Part shown: positions 35,000 to 44,207 of the stretch, one piece after another
Layout: each line of letters begins with the position of its first letter
Numbering within the stretch: position 1 is the stretch's first letter
NCBI GenBank assembly: GCA_029941905.1
Contig: JAPYTQ010000008.1
Coordinates: forward strand, 87,866 to 151,865
From: JAHRVQ01 sp029941905
GTDB taxonomy: Bacteria > Pseudomonadota > Gammaproteobacteria > Pseudomonadales > Azotimanducaceae
Direction of reading: 5' to 3'
DNA: 64,000 nucleotides
Notes under the pieces: generated by a model
What the model was told of the DNA's origin: nothing
The model's input: the letters and a program-made list of their open reading frames with translations, nothing else
Database searches by the model: none
Made by a program: the position numbers and the translations under genes

Positions 35000-36613
35000 C
35001 TAAGCCATTGGTACCGCCCCACCGTAAGCCACACCCGTCAATTGTGCCATGTCGGCTTTGTAGGTGGTCAGGTCATCAAAGTTGAATTCATTCAGGTGTC
35101 GATGCCCTGCCGCGCGAGCGAGGACTTCCATCAAGTGGACGGCCGAGGAAAAGAACCGCTCGAGCCTTTCGGCCGCAACGTCAACCGGCAATCGAGCACG
35201 CAGATGCGGTTGTTGTGTGGCTATGCCGACAGGACAGTTGTTCGTGTGACTGGCACGCATTCCGATACAACCGATCGCCTGAATCGCCGAATTGGAGACG
35301 GCGATGCCGTCGGCGCCCAATGCCATTGCTTTGGCAAAGTCAGCCGGTCACCTTAAACCACCTGTAATTATCAGCGTGACTCCGGCCGCATTGCTGCGGT
35401 CCAGGTGCAGTCGCGCTCTTGCCAGTGCGGGAATGGTAGGGACCGAGATGTTGTCTTTGAAAATCACCGGTGCCGCCCCGGTGCCGCCTCCACGGCCATC
35501 CAGAATAATGTAGTCGACGCCTACCTCAAGGGCGGCATCAATGTCTTTTTCGATGTGCTGGGCGGAGAGCTTGAATCCGATCGGAATACCGCCGGTGTGC
35601 TCGCGAACCTCAGCATCGAAGTCACGATATTGACTGACATGAGTCCACTCGGGAAACCTTGGAGGTGAGATTGCAGGCTCGCCCTCCGGTAGCCCGCGAA
35701 CTTCTGCAATCCTTCCCTTGACCTTGATACCCGGCAAGTGACCGCCTGTGCCGGTTTTGGCACCCTGCCCACCTTTAAAATGAAACGCCTGGGTTTTCTC
35801 AACTTTGTCCCACGAAAATCCGAAACGCGCCGAGGCGAGTTCATAGAAATAGCGTGAATTGGCTGCCTGTTCTTCCGGCAACATACCGCCCTCACCTGAA
35901 CAGATACCTGTTCCTGCGGCCTCGGCGCCTTTTGACAGCGCAACTTTCGCTTCTTCGGACAGGGCACCAAAGCTCATATCAGAGACGAACAGTGGAATGT
36001 CCAGATGCAAAGGTTTTTTGGCGTTGGGTCCGATCACGAGGCCGGTACCTACCTCTTCGTCATCCAGCAGCGGGACTTTATGAAGTTGAGCGACAACGAA
36101 CTGCAGGTCTTCCCACTTTGGCAGGCTGTCCCGAGGTACGCCCATGGCTTCTGTCAGACCATGATGGCCTAGTTTCGTTAAACCCTCGTCGGCCAAAAGG
36201 CGGATGTACTTAACATGGGGCTCGTCGACAGTCCCGGTGAAATCCTGGAAGGTGCCCTGGTATGAGTCCCTGTTATAGGGCTGAGGGTGATCCAGTACCC
36301 ACGCAGCGATTTCTTCCTCGTCTACCAACACCTGGCCATCCTCGATCCAGGTATTGAATTTCGCGAGCGCCTCGCTGTTGTGGTATTCACTGACCCCGCT
36401 ATCCAGCCGGTAGTCCCAGCCGTGCAGGCCACAGATGAGATTTCTGCCTTCCACTCTGCCGTCCGCCAACAACGCCCCTCGATGCAGCGACCATACATCA
36501 CGCTGACAGAATCATCGATACGAACCACTACCAGGTCCACATTAGCTATAAGAGAATAGGCAGGGACGCGGTCTTCCAGTTCATCCCATTTTTTTAATCG
36601 CTACTTTTTTCAT
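35000..36613 (-). pseudogene. FMN-binding glutamate synthase family protein with Rieske-like N-terminus, multiply disrupted
   Basis: From ATG 36613 (MKKVAIKK) the frame breaks in a run of seven A (36589-36595); with six it would continue KKWDELEDRVPAYSLIANVDLVVVR. A second shift lies near 36480-36489, between VSVMYGRC and HRGALLADGR. The rest (36472-35348) reads NLICGLHGWDYRLDSG (Rieske-like CxxHxxxY), then the glutamate-synthase core FVSDMSFGALSEEAKVALS, GGQGAKTGTGGHLPG, YIILDGRGGGTGAAP, and meets an in-frame TGA at 35348-35350 within GGLR-*-PADFAKAMALGADG, resuming to 35000 with GCIGMRASHTNNCPVGIATQ. Three lesions make it a pseudogene unless the sequence has several errors. Confidence 0.88.
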
Positions 36614-36815
36614 GTTTCGATTTCCTTCCCTGGTTAGACACTTGGTCCTGGACTTGAAACAATCACAGGATCTATAACTTGGCAAGATTGAGGAAGAGAA
36701 CCGGTACTGCTGCCTGTAGTCAGTTTGCGAAACCTCAGCGCCTGGCTTCCTCCATGACTCTACTACATCTCCCAATGGGATATCGCACATTCGTCAATAA
36801 TTCCCGCTATGTGTC

Positions 36816-37090
36816 TCACGGGTAATTTTCAGGCAAAGTCCAGAAATTTTGTTCGTGAATTAGCGGTCTGCCTTCTTCTCCCGGTTTAAGGTTTTGTCTC
36901 ACCAGGATGGCAATATCGGATAAAACACCGGGATGTTTTCTGCCGGCCACGAATAAAAAATTGGCAGGCCGTGTCGTCCGATGAAATGCCACACATCTGC
37001 GAGATTGAGCGCAGCTTCATGAAACTCCAGGCTAAATCCATGCATGTAGAGGATGATGTCTTTTTGATTTGATGCCTCCAGTCGTTATTG
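36816..37090 (-). pseudogene. Alpha/beta-hydrolase (DUF900-like) remnant
   Basis: Minus strand reading from about 37090: KDIILYMHGFSLEFHEAALNL, WHFIGRHGLPIFYSWPA, matching the YVHGFN...W(P) core of DUF900-type alpha/beta hydrolases. The frame stops at a TGA shortly afterwards; a -1/+1 shift after SWPA continues KHPGVLSDIAILVRQNLKPGEEGRPLIHE...WTLPENYP to TGA 36816-36818. No start codon and no complete catalytic triad remain. It adjoins the broken glutamate-synthase-like gene, so the 35.0-37.1 kb segment is a decay zone. Confidence 0.6.
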
Positions 37091-37442
37091 CAAACGTGCC
37101 TGCATCAAATGTATAGCCGCACCGCCTCTAATGTTTCCCAGGACAAATCGAGACCAAACTCAATTTCGGTTCAGGCCTGGTTGTCTGTTTGTCTTCTACA
37201 ATATCTTGCAAAGGATAGACTTGTAATGATGTATAGAGATTCGGCGTATCTACTAGCGGTTGGAATTCACCGCGGATCTCGACTCCTTTTATGGAGTTCC
37301 ACAAGAGTGCACACTATCCTAACCTTTGAAGCGCTGCTATCGCTCTTTACCAGTGGTGGATTCCGCTAGTCTCGACGCCGCTGTATTATTAATGATACTT
37401 TAGCCGTCAAACCAGAAAGGGAAACAAACCCAGGAGAATGAC
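37091..37442. other. Intergenic stretch of about 350 bp
   Basis: Contains a 93-codon open frame on the plus strand (37088-37369) with no protein-like composition (no SD, no domain, many Ser/Arg/Leu) and no recognisable site. CAGGAGAATGAC just before 37443 is the ribosome-binding site of the DUF1330 gene. Confidence 0.5.
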
Positions 37443-37742
37443 ATGGCCGCATATTTTATTGCGCAATACGTTGTAAACAACGCGGATCTTTACGGTGAAT
37501 ATTCACAGTTGGCAGGGGCCACCATTGCCAGTCACGGCGGAGAACTGGTGGCTTTTGATGTCGCTGCCGAAACAGTTGAAGGGTCACCGCCTGGTCCACA
37601 AACAGTTGTGATCAAGTTCGAATCTACCGAAAAAGCGAAGGCCTGGTATGAATCAGCGGAGTACCAGGCAGTGGTTGGCAAACGCCTGGAAGCCACCGAG
37701 GGATTTTCCGTCATTTCACAATCAATGAATATCGGCGGCTAA
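37443..37742 (+). CDS. DUF1330 (dimeric alpha-beta barrel) protein
   Basis: 99 residues with AGGAG upstream. MAAYFIAQYVVNNADLYGEY, HGGELVAFD and IKFESTEKAKAWYESAEYQAVVGKR are the standard DUF1330 ferredoxin-like elements. These small dimeric proteins have no agreed function; nearby hotdog-fold genes 37 nt downstream suggest a common transcript. Confidence 0.88.
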   Translation: MAAYFIAQYVVNNADLYGEYSQLAGATIASHGGELVAFDVAAETVEGSPPGPQTVVIKFESTEKAKAWYESAEYQAVVGKRLEATEGFSVISQSMNIGG

Positions 37743-37778
37743 TCAGTCTCGAAGGTCGCAAAGGAACAAAGGCTGACC

Positions 37779-38261
37779 ATGGGCGCAGATAAAATTGTCG
37801 ATGAGGCATCGATCAGAGCCATCGCTGGCCATCAGTTTCCTGGTGGCATCTACGCGATTGAACACTGGGAAAATTTCCTGCTCACCGGGTGTACTGGTTC
37901 AGAGTTAATGAGTGATGGCGTTGTGCATCCGGTAGCACTGTTCCATATGCCTATTATTGGTAGTGGTACCAGCATTGCAGAAATGTTTGCGCTGGGTCAG
38001 GCAGAGTCAGACCTTTCGATTCGAATCGAAAGCTATGACTGGCAAATGTTCTATCCCTTGAAGGAGGATGTTGCCTACCAGGTAAGCGGCAAGGTGATAT
38101 CGGCAGAACGATGTCAAAGTGAGCAAGGCCAGAATTTCGATCGCATCCAGTTTTGTTTTGATGTGGCGAATCCAACGGGTGAATTGGTAGCACGCACAAC
38201 AATAATCTGGCACTACATGAGACGGGGCAGCATAAGACAGGGCAGGAGGTCTGGCGCGTGA
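37779..38261 (+). CDS. MaoC-like N-terminal (FAS1-like dehydratase) hotdog protein
   Basis: 160 residues. The order HPVALFHMPI, SIRIESYDWQMFYPLKEDVAYQVSGKVISAE, FDRIQFCFDVANPTGELVARTTIIWHYMRRG is the first half-hotdog of two-chain MaoC-type hydratases. It overlaps the next gene by GTGA, and the two chains would form a heteromeric enoyl-CoA hydratase or (thio)ester-binding enzyme, as in HsaC/ChsH-type pairs. Substrate not identifiable. Confidence 0.75.
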   Translation: MGADKIVDEASIRAIAGHQFPGGIYAIEHWENFLLTGCTGSELMSDGVVHPVALFHMPIIGSGTSIAEMFALGQAESDLSIRIESYDWQMFYPLKEDVAYQVSGKVISAERCQSEQGQNFDRIQFCFDVANPTGELVARTTIIWHYMRRGSIRQGRRSGA

Positions 38262-38686
38262 ATGTGAATGTGAAAGTGGGTGACAGGATTCCTGATTGGC
38301 TAATGGAGAGTGTCAGTGCCGGTCGTATGCGTACCATGGCGGCCATTCTTCGCGATCCTAACCCAGTACACTGGGATCGCAAGGCGGTAGCTGCCTTGGG
38401 ACTGGGCGAGCGCACCATCAACCAGGGCCCGCTTGGTGTAGGTTATATGGTGAATATGCTACACGCCTGGGCCGGGGAAAACTGTATTCGGCGCATGGTC
38501 ATGCGTTTTCCGAATCCACTTATTCTTGATAGTGACAGAATTGTTGCCCGTGGCGCGGTAACCCGGCTATATAAGGCCGAGCAGGCGGCTATGGCGGAAT
38601 GCGAAATCTGGCTTGAACGCGATGGTGAGAGCGGCATGATAGAAGGTGTAGCGACGGTTTGTTTGTCAGATAGCCCTGCTGGATAG
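38258..38686 (+). CDS. MaoC-like dehydratase subunit
   Basis: 142 residues starting at GTG 38258 inside the upstream stop. ILRDPNPVHWDRKAVAALGLGERTINQGPLGVGYMVNML is the hydratase 2 motif (D-x-N-P-x-H with the catalytic Asp/His), so this chain carries the active site of the pair. Likely hydrates an enoyl-CoA or dehydrates a hydroxyacyl-CoA. Converges with the phosphotransferase gene 31 nt downstream. Confidence 0.83.
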   Translation: MNVNVKVGDRIPDWLMESVSAGRMRTMAAILRDPNPVHWDRKAVAALGLGERTINQGPLGVGYMVNMLHAWAGENCIRRMVMRFPNPLILDSDRIVARGAVTRLYKAEQAAMAECEIWLERDGESGMIEGVATVCLSDSPAG

Positions 38687-38717
38687 CAAACCGCCTTAAT
38701 CAAACCCATGGGCCAAT

Positions 38718-39803
38718 TCACACCAGATCGAGGGCTTCCAGCTCGATGGCCATATCTGCACTTCTTCTGGCCATCGTCATAAACATATCGTCACCACGAT
38801 CTGTTTGGCCGACAATCATCGACGCGATAACAGCCATGGAAAGCCCGGCAAAACTGCTCTTGCGGTAATCACGCCAACAGGCGTCGAAGTCGTAGTTGTC
38901 GATGTCGTATGAAAGCAACCGCGAATGATAGTCCCTGATGATGTGTTGTTCGTCTTTGCTGCGCAATTCTGCCTCCATACCGGTACCCATAAAATAAGCG
39001 GCATCCGCACCTCCTGATCCCAGACTGGGTGACCAGTCTACAATAGCGACCGGATAAGGGCCGCCGAACATCATATTGTCCAAACGATAATCAATATGTA
39101 CGAGGGTGAAGGGCTCCGATTCACTGGAGCTTGCGTTGGAAGCGCTGGCACGTTCGCTGTATCGTTCTATCAGCTTTAAGTGTTCTTGCGCGATTCGGCT
39201 TTCATAGCGCTCAATGAAGCCAGGGTAAAACATATGCCAGAGCGCGTTGGCATCTGCGCCCGCTACTTGTGGAGGTGCAAGCCATTCGAGTTGTTTCAGT
39301 GACTCGTCACACCAACGCGGTCCTGCGAGACCAGCAAGTTCCTGGATCGCCAGATTTGCATGGTCCGCAGAGCACCCTGCCAGTTGATCTCCCTGAACTG
39401 CCGGGGAAAGATCTTCCATCATCAAAACGAAGTCGTCCGGTTGCTGAAGATTAATCGCACTGAAATATATTTTTGGCGTTGTGATGTCAACGGTGGATTG
39501 CAATTGCTGGTAAAACAAAACTTCCTTCAGGTAATCATTCACTGCAATGCCGGTCTGGCGGCTAACCGGGTCATCCGAGGCGAATTTTCCGACCATCGAA
39601 GCGGGGCCTTCGCCGCTTGCATAGGTTATTTCGAATCGAACATTCTGTCCGACCTGTCCTGTGCCTACATTGCGTTGGGTAAATCCTGCTACCTGGGCAT
39701 CATACCCGGCATGCTTAAGTACATCGGTGAGCCAGTCCGTAGTTACATCGCCTGGGGAACAGCAATTCGCGGGTAACTTCGCTGGTGTTGTAGCCGGTGA
39801 CAT
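38718..39803 (-). CDS. Aminoglycoside/ecdysteroid-type phosphotransferase family protein
   Basis: 361 residues with a kinase-like fold: DFVLMMEDLSPA (hinge), LVHIDYRLDNMMFG (HxDxxxxN catalytic loop) and VAIVDWSPS (Mg2+-binding D). Such proteins in soil and marine proteobacteria phosphorylate small alcohols or act in acyl-CoA-linked degradation of aromatic or steroid compounds. Antibiotic resistance should not be inferred from the family name. ATG 39803 lacks a good SD, and a shorter start is possible. Confidence 0.82.
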   Translation of the reverse strand: MSPATTPAKLPANCCSPGDVTTDWLTDVLKHAGYDAQVAGFTQRNVGTGQVGQNVRFEITYASGEGPASMVGKFASDDPVSRQTGIAVNDYLKEVLFYQQLQSTVDITTPKIYFSAINLQQPDDFVLMMEDLSPAVQGDQLAGCSADHANLAIQELAGLAGPRWCDESLKQLEWLAPPQVAGADANALWHMFYPGFIERYESRIAQEHLKLIERYSERASASNASSSESEPFTLVHIDYRLDNMMFGGPYPVAIVDWSPSLGSGGADAAYFMGTGMEAELRSKDEQHIIRDYHSRLLSYDIDNYDFDACWRDYRKSSFAGLSMAVIASMIVGQTDRGDDMFMTMARRSADMAIELEALDLV

Positions 39804-39877
39804 AGCGTGTAATTCCAGATTGGAGATTAAAGCAGTATACTGCTTTTCAGGTTTTATTCACGATGGAGCCCCTCGGT

Positions 39878-40927
39878 ATGGGTTTTCGAAGAATTTTTCT
39901 AATAATTCCATTGTTATTCTCGGTTTCAGTTTTTGCGGAGTTAATAGACGAGGCCGATGAGGCATATTCATCAGGCGATTACGCAGGCGCTTTGCCCAAA
40001 TACACATCCCTGGTTGAGCAAAACCGAAAGGATACCAGGGCACTACTGGGGTTAGGGAGGATTTACCTGGCGCAAGGTGATATCAAGAGTGCTGCAGAGG
40101 TCACGAAAAAAGGGCTCCGATATACCCGGAGTCGTTCGAACAAACTGGATTTGTATGCGCTGGCCATTCGTATAGAAGGTGCCCGTGGTGAGAGGAATAA
40201 AGCACGTTCTCAATATCGAAAGGCAAAAGGAGTCCGGGGTTCCAAAGAGCATGCTGAAATACACCTCGCGATGGCAAAAGTCTATCTGCAGAACCGGGAG
40301 TTTGAAGATGCAGAAGAACTGCTGAAGATTTCCCTGAGTATCGATTCGAAATTCAACAAAGAAGCCGAAATGGCACTCACGAATTTACAATTGATTGAAA
40401 AGGCAGTAGCCGTGACAGATAGTGATTTTGCCTTTTCGGCAACCGTGACCCGTGAAGAGATAGCGGAGTTGTTAATTCATGATCTGGAGCTGGCAGCAAA
40501 GCTAGGGAACCCGAATTTAAGTCAGCCTTCGGTGGGCGAAACGTCCGACCAGGGTTTAACAGACTATGTGGAGTCAGAGTATAAAGACGTTATCTTGTCA
40601 GTGCACCGATTGGGTCTTCGAAGCTTCCGAATCAGAAACGGTGCTTTTTTACCCCACAAGGCCATCACTCGAGTTGAACTGGCACTGCTGATAGAGGATG
40701 TCCTGTACAGTAAATATGATATTAGCCGTACCCAGTTTATCGGCACTCGTTCACCATTTTCTGACCTCTCATCAAACAGCACAGGCTTCAATGCTATGAT
40801 GACCGCGGTTACACGTGGTCTGATGCAGGGTAACCAAAGCGGCATGATTCATCCGGACGAACTTGTCTCCGGCGCGGAAGCGATACTGGTAGTGCACAAT
40901 CTTGACTCGATGTTAAATCAATCTTAA
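39878..40927 (+). CDS. Exported TPR protein with C-terminal SLH-like segment
   Basis: From ATG 39878, signal peptide (RRIFLIIPLLFSVSVFA), TPR-like repeats (about 22-190: DEAYSSGDYAGALPKY, ALLGLGRIYLAQGDIKSAAEV, AEIHLAMAKVYLQNREFEDAEELL) and an S-layer-homology-like tail (ITRVELALLIED..., SPFSDLSSNSTGFNAMMTAVTRGLMQG, IHPDELVSGAEAI). SLH domains bind cell-wall polymers. Starts an operon with the LPP20-like and MltC-like genes, so a peptidoglycan-associated role is likely. Confidence 0.8.
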   Translation: MGFRRIFLIIPLLFSVSVFAELIDEADEAYSSGDYAGALPKYTSLVEQNRKDTRALLGLGRIYLAQGDIKSAAEVTKKGLRYTRSRSNKLDLYALAIRIEGARGERNKARSQYRKAKGVRGSKEHAEIHLAMAKVYLQNREFEDAEELLKISLSIDSKFNKEAEMALTNLQLIEKAVAVTDSDFAFSATVTREEIAELLIHDLELAAKLGNPNLSQPSVGETSDQGLTDYVESEYKDVILSVHRLGLRSFRIRNGAFLPHKAITRVELALLIEDVLYSKYDISRTQFIGTRSPFSDLSSNSTGFNAMMTAVTRGLMQGNQSGMIHPDELVSGAEAILVVHNLDSMLNQS

Positions 40928-40959
40928 ATTGAATTAGTACTCCTTTGAGGATAACTGAC

Positions 40960-41802
40960 ATGGTTCGACGAATAACATTCAACTTCATTCTATCTGGCCT
41001 CATATTGTCAACATCGCTAAACGCCACAGCAGAGGATGCTTTGAGTATGGTCACGGCACAGGGGTTTGGCACCGTTGACAGTGCTGTTGCCACAGGCTCA
41101 AGGGGAAAAATGATGGCCAGGCGAGCTGCGACCCTTGATGCGCAACGTAATCTTCTTGAAGTGATCGAGGGCGTCCGTATTACGTCCGGCACCACGGTCA
41201 AGGATATGACATTGCAGAGTGACATCATTGGAAGTCGTGTTAAAGGGATGTTGCGGGGTGCCTTTACGATAAATGAGAATCTCTTTGAGGAAGATGGCAC
41301 CTGGGTTGCGGAAGTTGAATTGGCAGTTTGCCTTAATAGCTCGGCGCTTTCCTGTAGGGAAAAACCTACCCTGTCTGCATTGGTTCAACCGGAGTTAAAA
41401 AAACCGGAGCCAGAAGAGGTATTTCAACCGGAGGTTGCTGTTGTGGAAGTCAGTGAACAGGTCGAATCAGAAGAATCCAGTACCGGATTAATAATCGATG
41501 TGTCGAGCCAGGACTTTTCACCTTTGCTGGACGTCAGGGTACGTACAGAAGAAGGCAAGGAATTGTACGGCCCTGGTCATGTTGGTACGGGTATTGACTG
41601 GGTGCACTGGGCCAATAGCGTGGACAATGCGCAATCCATGACGGATGTTGTGGGTGATACGCCGATGGTCGTCCCCGCGGTATCACTTGGAGAGAATTCC
41701 GAGATCTTTGTTTCGCAAGAGAATGCGATCGATATTTTCACAAGAAACCTGCAGGGCGATGATTTTCTGCAGCAGGGGAAAGTGGTGTTTGTTGTAAATT
41801 AG
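40960..41802 (+). CDS. LPP20-like secreted protein
   Basis: ATG 40960 with GAGG nine nt upstream, signal peptide (VRRITFNFILSGLILSTSLNATA). The N-terminal domain (about 30-120) has GFGTVDS, MMARRAATLDAQRNLLEVIEGVRI and WVAEVELAVCL, the LPP20 pattern of a repeated helix-strand lipoprotein, but without a lipobox. An acidic linker and a C-terminal domain (about 165-275, LIIDVSSQDFSPLLDVRVRTEEG) follow. Function unknown; encoded between a TPR/SLH-like protein and a lytic transglycosylase. Confidence 0.75.
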   Translation: MVRRITFNFILSGLILSTSLNATAEDALSMVTAQGFGTVDSAVATGSRGKMMARRAATLDAQRNLLEVIEGVRITSGTTVKDMTLQSDIIGSRVKGMLRGAFTINENLFEEDGTWVAEVELAVCLNSSALSCREKPTLSALVQPELKKPEPEEVFQPEVAVVEVSEQVESEESSTGLIIDVSSQDFSPLLDVRVRTEEGKELYGPGHVGTGIDWVHWANSVDNAQSMTDVVGDTPMVVPAVSLGENSEIFVSQENAIDIFTRNLQGDDFLQQGKVVFVVN

Positions 41803-41808
41803 TTTGCA

Positions 41809-43071
41809 ATGGATCAAAGAATGAATAAGTTCAGATTGGCTATTCTACTGCTGGGCGTTTGCTCTGCTTTCCTGTTCATAGCAGAAGCTGGCGCAGAGGA
41901 AGATCTGTTTGATTCCCTTGATTCAGCTTTGGAAGCCCAGTTTCAGGAACTTGATGCCGAACTCGAAGCGCAATACCAGGCCCTGGATAAGGCACTTAAA
42001 GAAGCCTATGAACGACTGGAAGGTGAAGTTGAAGAGACCTGGGGCGTAGACGAAGTTGAACTGCCATCAAAAGCGATTTGGGTTGACTATTCGGAAGACA
42101 ACCAACTACGCAGAAAAATAGACTTTGAAAAAGGCATCATTGAAATTGAACATATACTTACCGACCAGACCGAAGTCGATAAGGTTGTCGCTGCCATGCA
42201 GGTAGCTGCAGCCAGTATTGCAACCGACAGGGTAGCTGACCTGGCGGCAAAAGACTCAGCACTGAAATACGCCAGGGAGCAGCTTGAGGCAGAAAATATT
42301 TCCCTGCAAGAATATAAGTCGGACGATCCCCGGCCGGTACTCGGAAGCATCGGTGCAGATGTGCCGGACTCGCAAGAGATGAACCAGTTGGTGAGCAGCG
42401 TACTGACAGATAAAGCAAAAAAAGGCAGCAGTGGTAACGTCAAAGCAAGCCTGACAGGACTATCCAACAATAAGAAAAAAGTAACAATCCAGGTCCCTCT
42501 GCGACTGGGATATCAAACGACGTTGGCGAGTCGATACAGGGAGTCAGTGATACGTGAAGCACAGCGTCACGACCTTCCCGCTAGCCTGGTTTATGCGGTT
42601 ATCGAAACAGAAAGTAGTTTCAATCCGCGGGCAAGGTCGCCTGTACCGGCGTTTGGCCTGATGCAGCTGGTACCGAGATCCGGTGGAATGGACGCTTACA
42701 ATCATGTCTATGGTGAAAAGTTATTGCTGGATCCTGAATACTTATACGATGCAGAACAGAATGTGGAGCTTGGAGCTGCCTATCTGAACCTGCTGTATAC
42801 CCGTTATTTAAGGCATATTAAGAATCCGGAGAGTCGGCAGTACTGCACCATCGCCGCATACAATACCGGTGCTGGAAATGTCGCGCGTACGTTTGTTGGC
42901 TCCAACAATGTGCGTGAGGCGGCGAAAACCATCAATAACATGACTCCCCAGGCTGTTTATGATTACCTGGTGGCAAACCTTCCCCATGAAGAAACCCGGA
43001 ACTATCTGCAGAAGGTGACAAAGGCCCAGGCAAAGTATTCCTCAATGGATCAGTACGTTTCTACGGATTAG
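41809..43071 (+). CDS. MltC-like membrane-bound lytic murein transglycosylase
   Basis: 420 residues; a second in-frame ATG (41821) gives the shorter, cleaner signal peptide. After a Glu-rich coiled-coil segment (about 35-80) comes an MltC-type N-terminal domain and an SLT domain with VIETESSFNPRARSPVPAFGLMQLVP; E268 is the catalytic Glu by family rule. C-terminal YLVANLPHEETRNYLQKVTKA is also typical of MltC. Cleaves glycan strands giving 1,6-anhydromuramic ends. Its stop overlaps that of the facing SnoaL-like gene. Lacks the lipobox of E. coli MltC. Confidence 0.87.
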   Translation: MDQRMNKFRLAILLLGVCSAFLFIAEAGAEEDLFDSLDSALEAQFQELDAELEAQYQALDKALKEAYERLEGEVEETWGVDEVELPSKAIWVDYSEDNQLRRKIDFEKGIIEIEHILTDQTEVDKVVAAMQVAAASIATDRVADLAAKDSALKYAREQLEAENISLQEYKSDDPRPVLGSIGADVPDSQEMNQLVSSVLTDKAKKGSSGNVKASLTGLSNNKKKVTIQVPLRLGYQTTLASRYRESVIREAQRHDLPASLVYAVIETESSFNPRARSPVPAFGLMQLVPRSGGMDAYNHVYGEKLLLDPEYLYDAEQNVELGAAYLNLLYTRYLRHIKNPESRQYCTIAAYNTGAGNVARTFVGSNNVREAAKTINNMTPQAVYDYLVANLPHEETRNYLQKVTKAQAKYSSMDQYVSTD

Positions 43072-43544
43072 GTTTTTGGCGCTGCTGATTTCTTTGCCCA
43101 ACCAGATTCGTACTTCGCCGCCATGGTGGGTTCCCTGATCCGAAGATGCTTGATCTTCCATTGGCCGGACACTTTTTCATAGTCCTCGTGGTACCGGGCG
43201 GCTTGCCACATGGCCTGGTTGTTCCTGTAAAACGTGAAGGCACCAAAGAAGTACCAGATACCGGTAGCCGAGTTGCCATCAACTTCTATGATGGGGTTCT
43301 GCACCATATGCTGTGAGTAGCTTATCGCGTCTTGAAAGCCTTTAAACAAAGCTCGAATCTCTTCGTGGCCCTGGGCTTTGCCAATGCCTTTGCCTTCCCA
43401 GATACCATCTTCAGTAAAAATAGTGGTGATGCGTTGCTGGTTATGATCATCGTCGCAGATCTCGCAGTAGCGAGCCTTTAACTGTTTGATGGATTCGATA
43501 TCTTCCATACGTATCATGCGTTTTTCGAGTTCTTTGATATCCAT
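43068..43544 (-). CDS. SnoaL-like/NTF2-fold protein
   Basis: The frame is open from 43697, but the first region has no protein character; ATG 43544, with AGGAT eight nt ahead, starts MDIKELEKRM and seems right. About 158 residues of the SnoaL-like type (MEDIESIKQLKARYCEICDDDHNQ, FTEDGIWEGKGIGKAQGHEEIRALF, SATGIWYFFGAFTFYRNNQ). Could bind or transform a small polyketide-like or steroid-like compound; active residues not assigned. Confidence 0.75.
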   Translation of the reverse strand: MDIKELEKRMIRMEDIESIKQLKARYCEICDDDHNQQRITTIFTEDGIWEGKGIGKAQGHEEIRALFKGFQDAISYSQHMVQNPIIEVDGNSATGIWYFFGAFTFYRNNQAMWQAARYHEDYEKVSGQWKIKHLRIREPTMAAKYESGWAKKSAAPKT

Positions 43545-43730
43545 TGCCATATCCTGCGGTTCAGTCCGGGACATTCTGAGGTCTATGGAAGGCAGAATCC
43601 AGAGTTTTTCGTCACTGTGCGGTGCCAGGTAATATTCACTTTGGCTAACAGGTGATGTCTGGTTTATATTGTCACCTTGATTTTCGGATGTTGGCAATCA
43701 ATTTGGAGTCTTATTTATGAGGGGAGCAGG

Positions 43731-44114
43731 ATGATAGGAGCAGGAATTTTTGGCATTGCGGTTGCATGCCTGTTCATATTTATGCTGGTGTGGAGCATTG
43801 AAATTTTCCCAAGCGGTGCCGTCAAAATACTGGCTTACTGGGTACTTGCTGCAAGTGCGGTGGAAACCGTTTTCCTGTTGTGGATACTGGGCTTGATACT
43901 ATTCAGTGATGTGGTGTGGACCATGTCCGTCAACGAGTTTTGGAAAGATCAGCTGTCCGCGATCTATTTCATCAAGGAATGGCTGTACAGCTGGTTCTGG
44001 AATGATCTTCTTGATTTTTTCCTGGTGTACCTCCCAGCTATCGTGTTTTTATCTGTGCGAACGACGATCTCCTCGATTCTGGGAGTCTGGCTGATCTCCG
44101 TTTCCAAGCGCTAG
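43731..44114 (+). CDS. Small membrane protein, unknown function
   Basis: ATG 43731 has GAGGGGAG upstream and so is preferred over 43677. 127 residues with three or four helices (about 2-24, 28-58, 87-110). No family recognised. A cyclase-family gene follows after 93 nt. Confidence 0.65.
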   Translation: MIGAGIFGIAVACLFIFMLVWSIEIFPSGAVKILAYWVLAASAVETVFLLWILGLILFSDVVWTMSVNEFWKDQLSAIYFIKEWLYSWFWNDLLDFFLVYLPAIVFLSVRTTISSILGVWLISVSKR

Positions 44115-44207
44115 AATGGTGATGTAATGACACCGGAGAGTATGTGGGTTAGTCCAGGTTAACTGACAGTTTGAATGTGTGTTTTAAATCAGAAGAGGAA
44201 AATTGCG

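Noticed and set aside
35348..35350. In-frame TGA in the glutamate-synthase-like gene as a second Sec codon
   Set aside because: It replaces what I recall as a Thr, not a Cys; the best hairpin (CTTT-GCC-AAAG) is only 12 nt away and has a four-bp stem; and the gene has two further frame lesions.
37088..37369. 93-codon plus-strand frame
   Set aside because: No SD, no domain, composition unlike neighbouring proteins; it begins opposite the hydrolase remnant.
38718..39803. Antibiotic resistance (aminoglycoside phosphotransferase)
   Set aside because: Only the kinase fold is shared; the family in such bacteria is broad and mostly not resistance-related.
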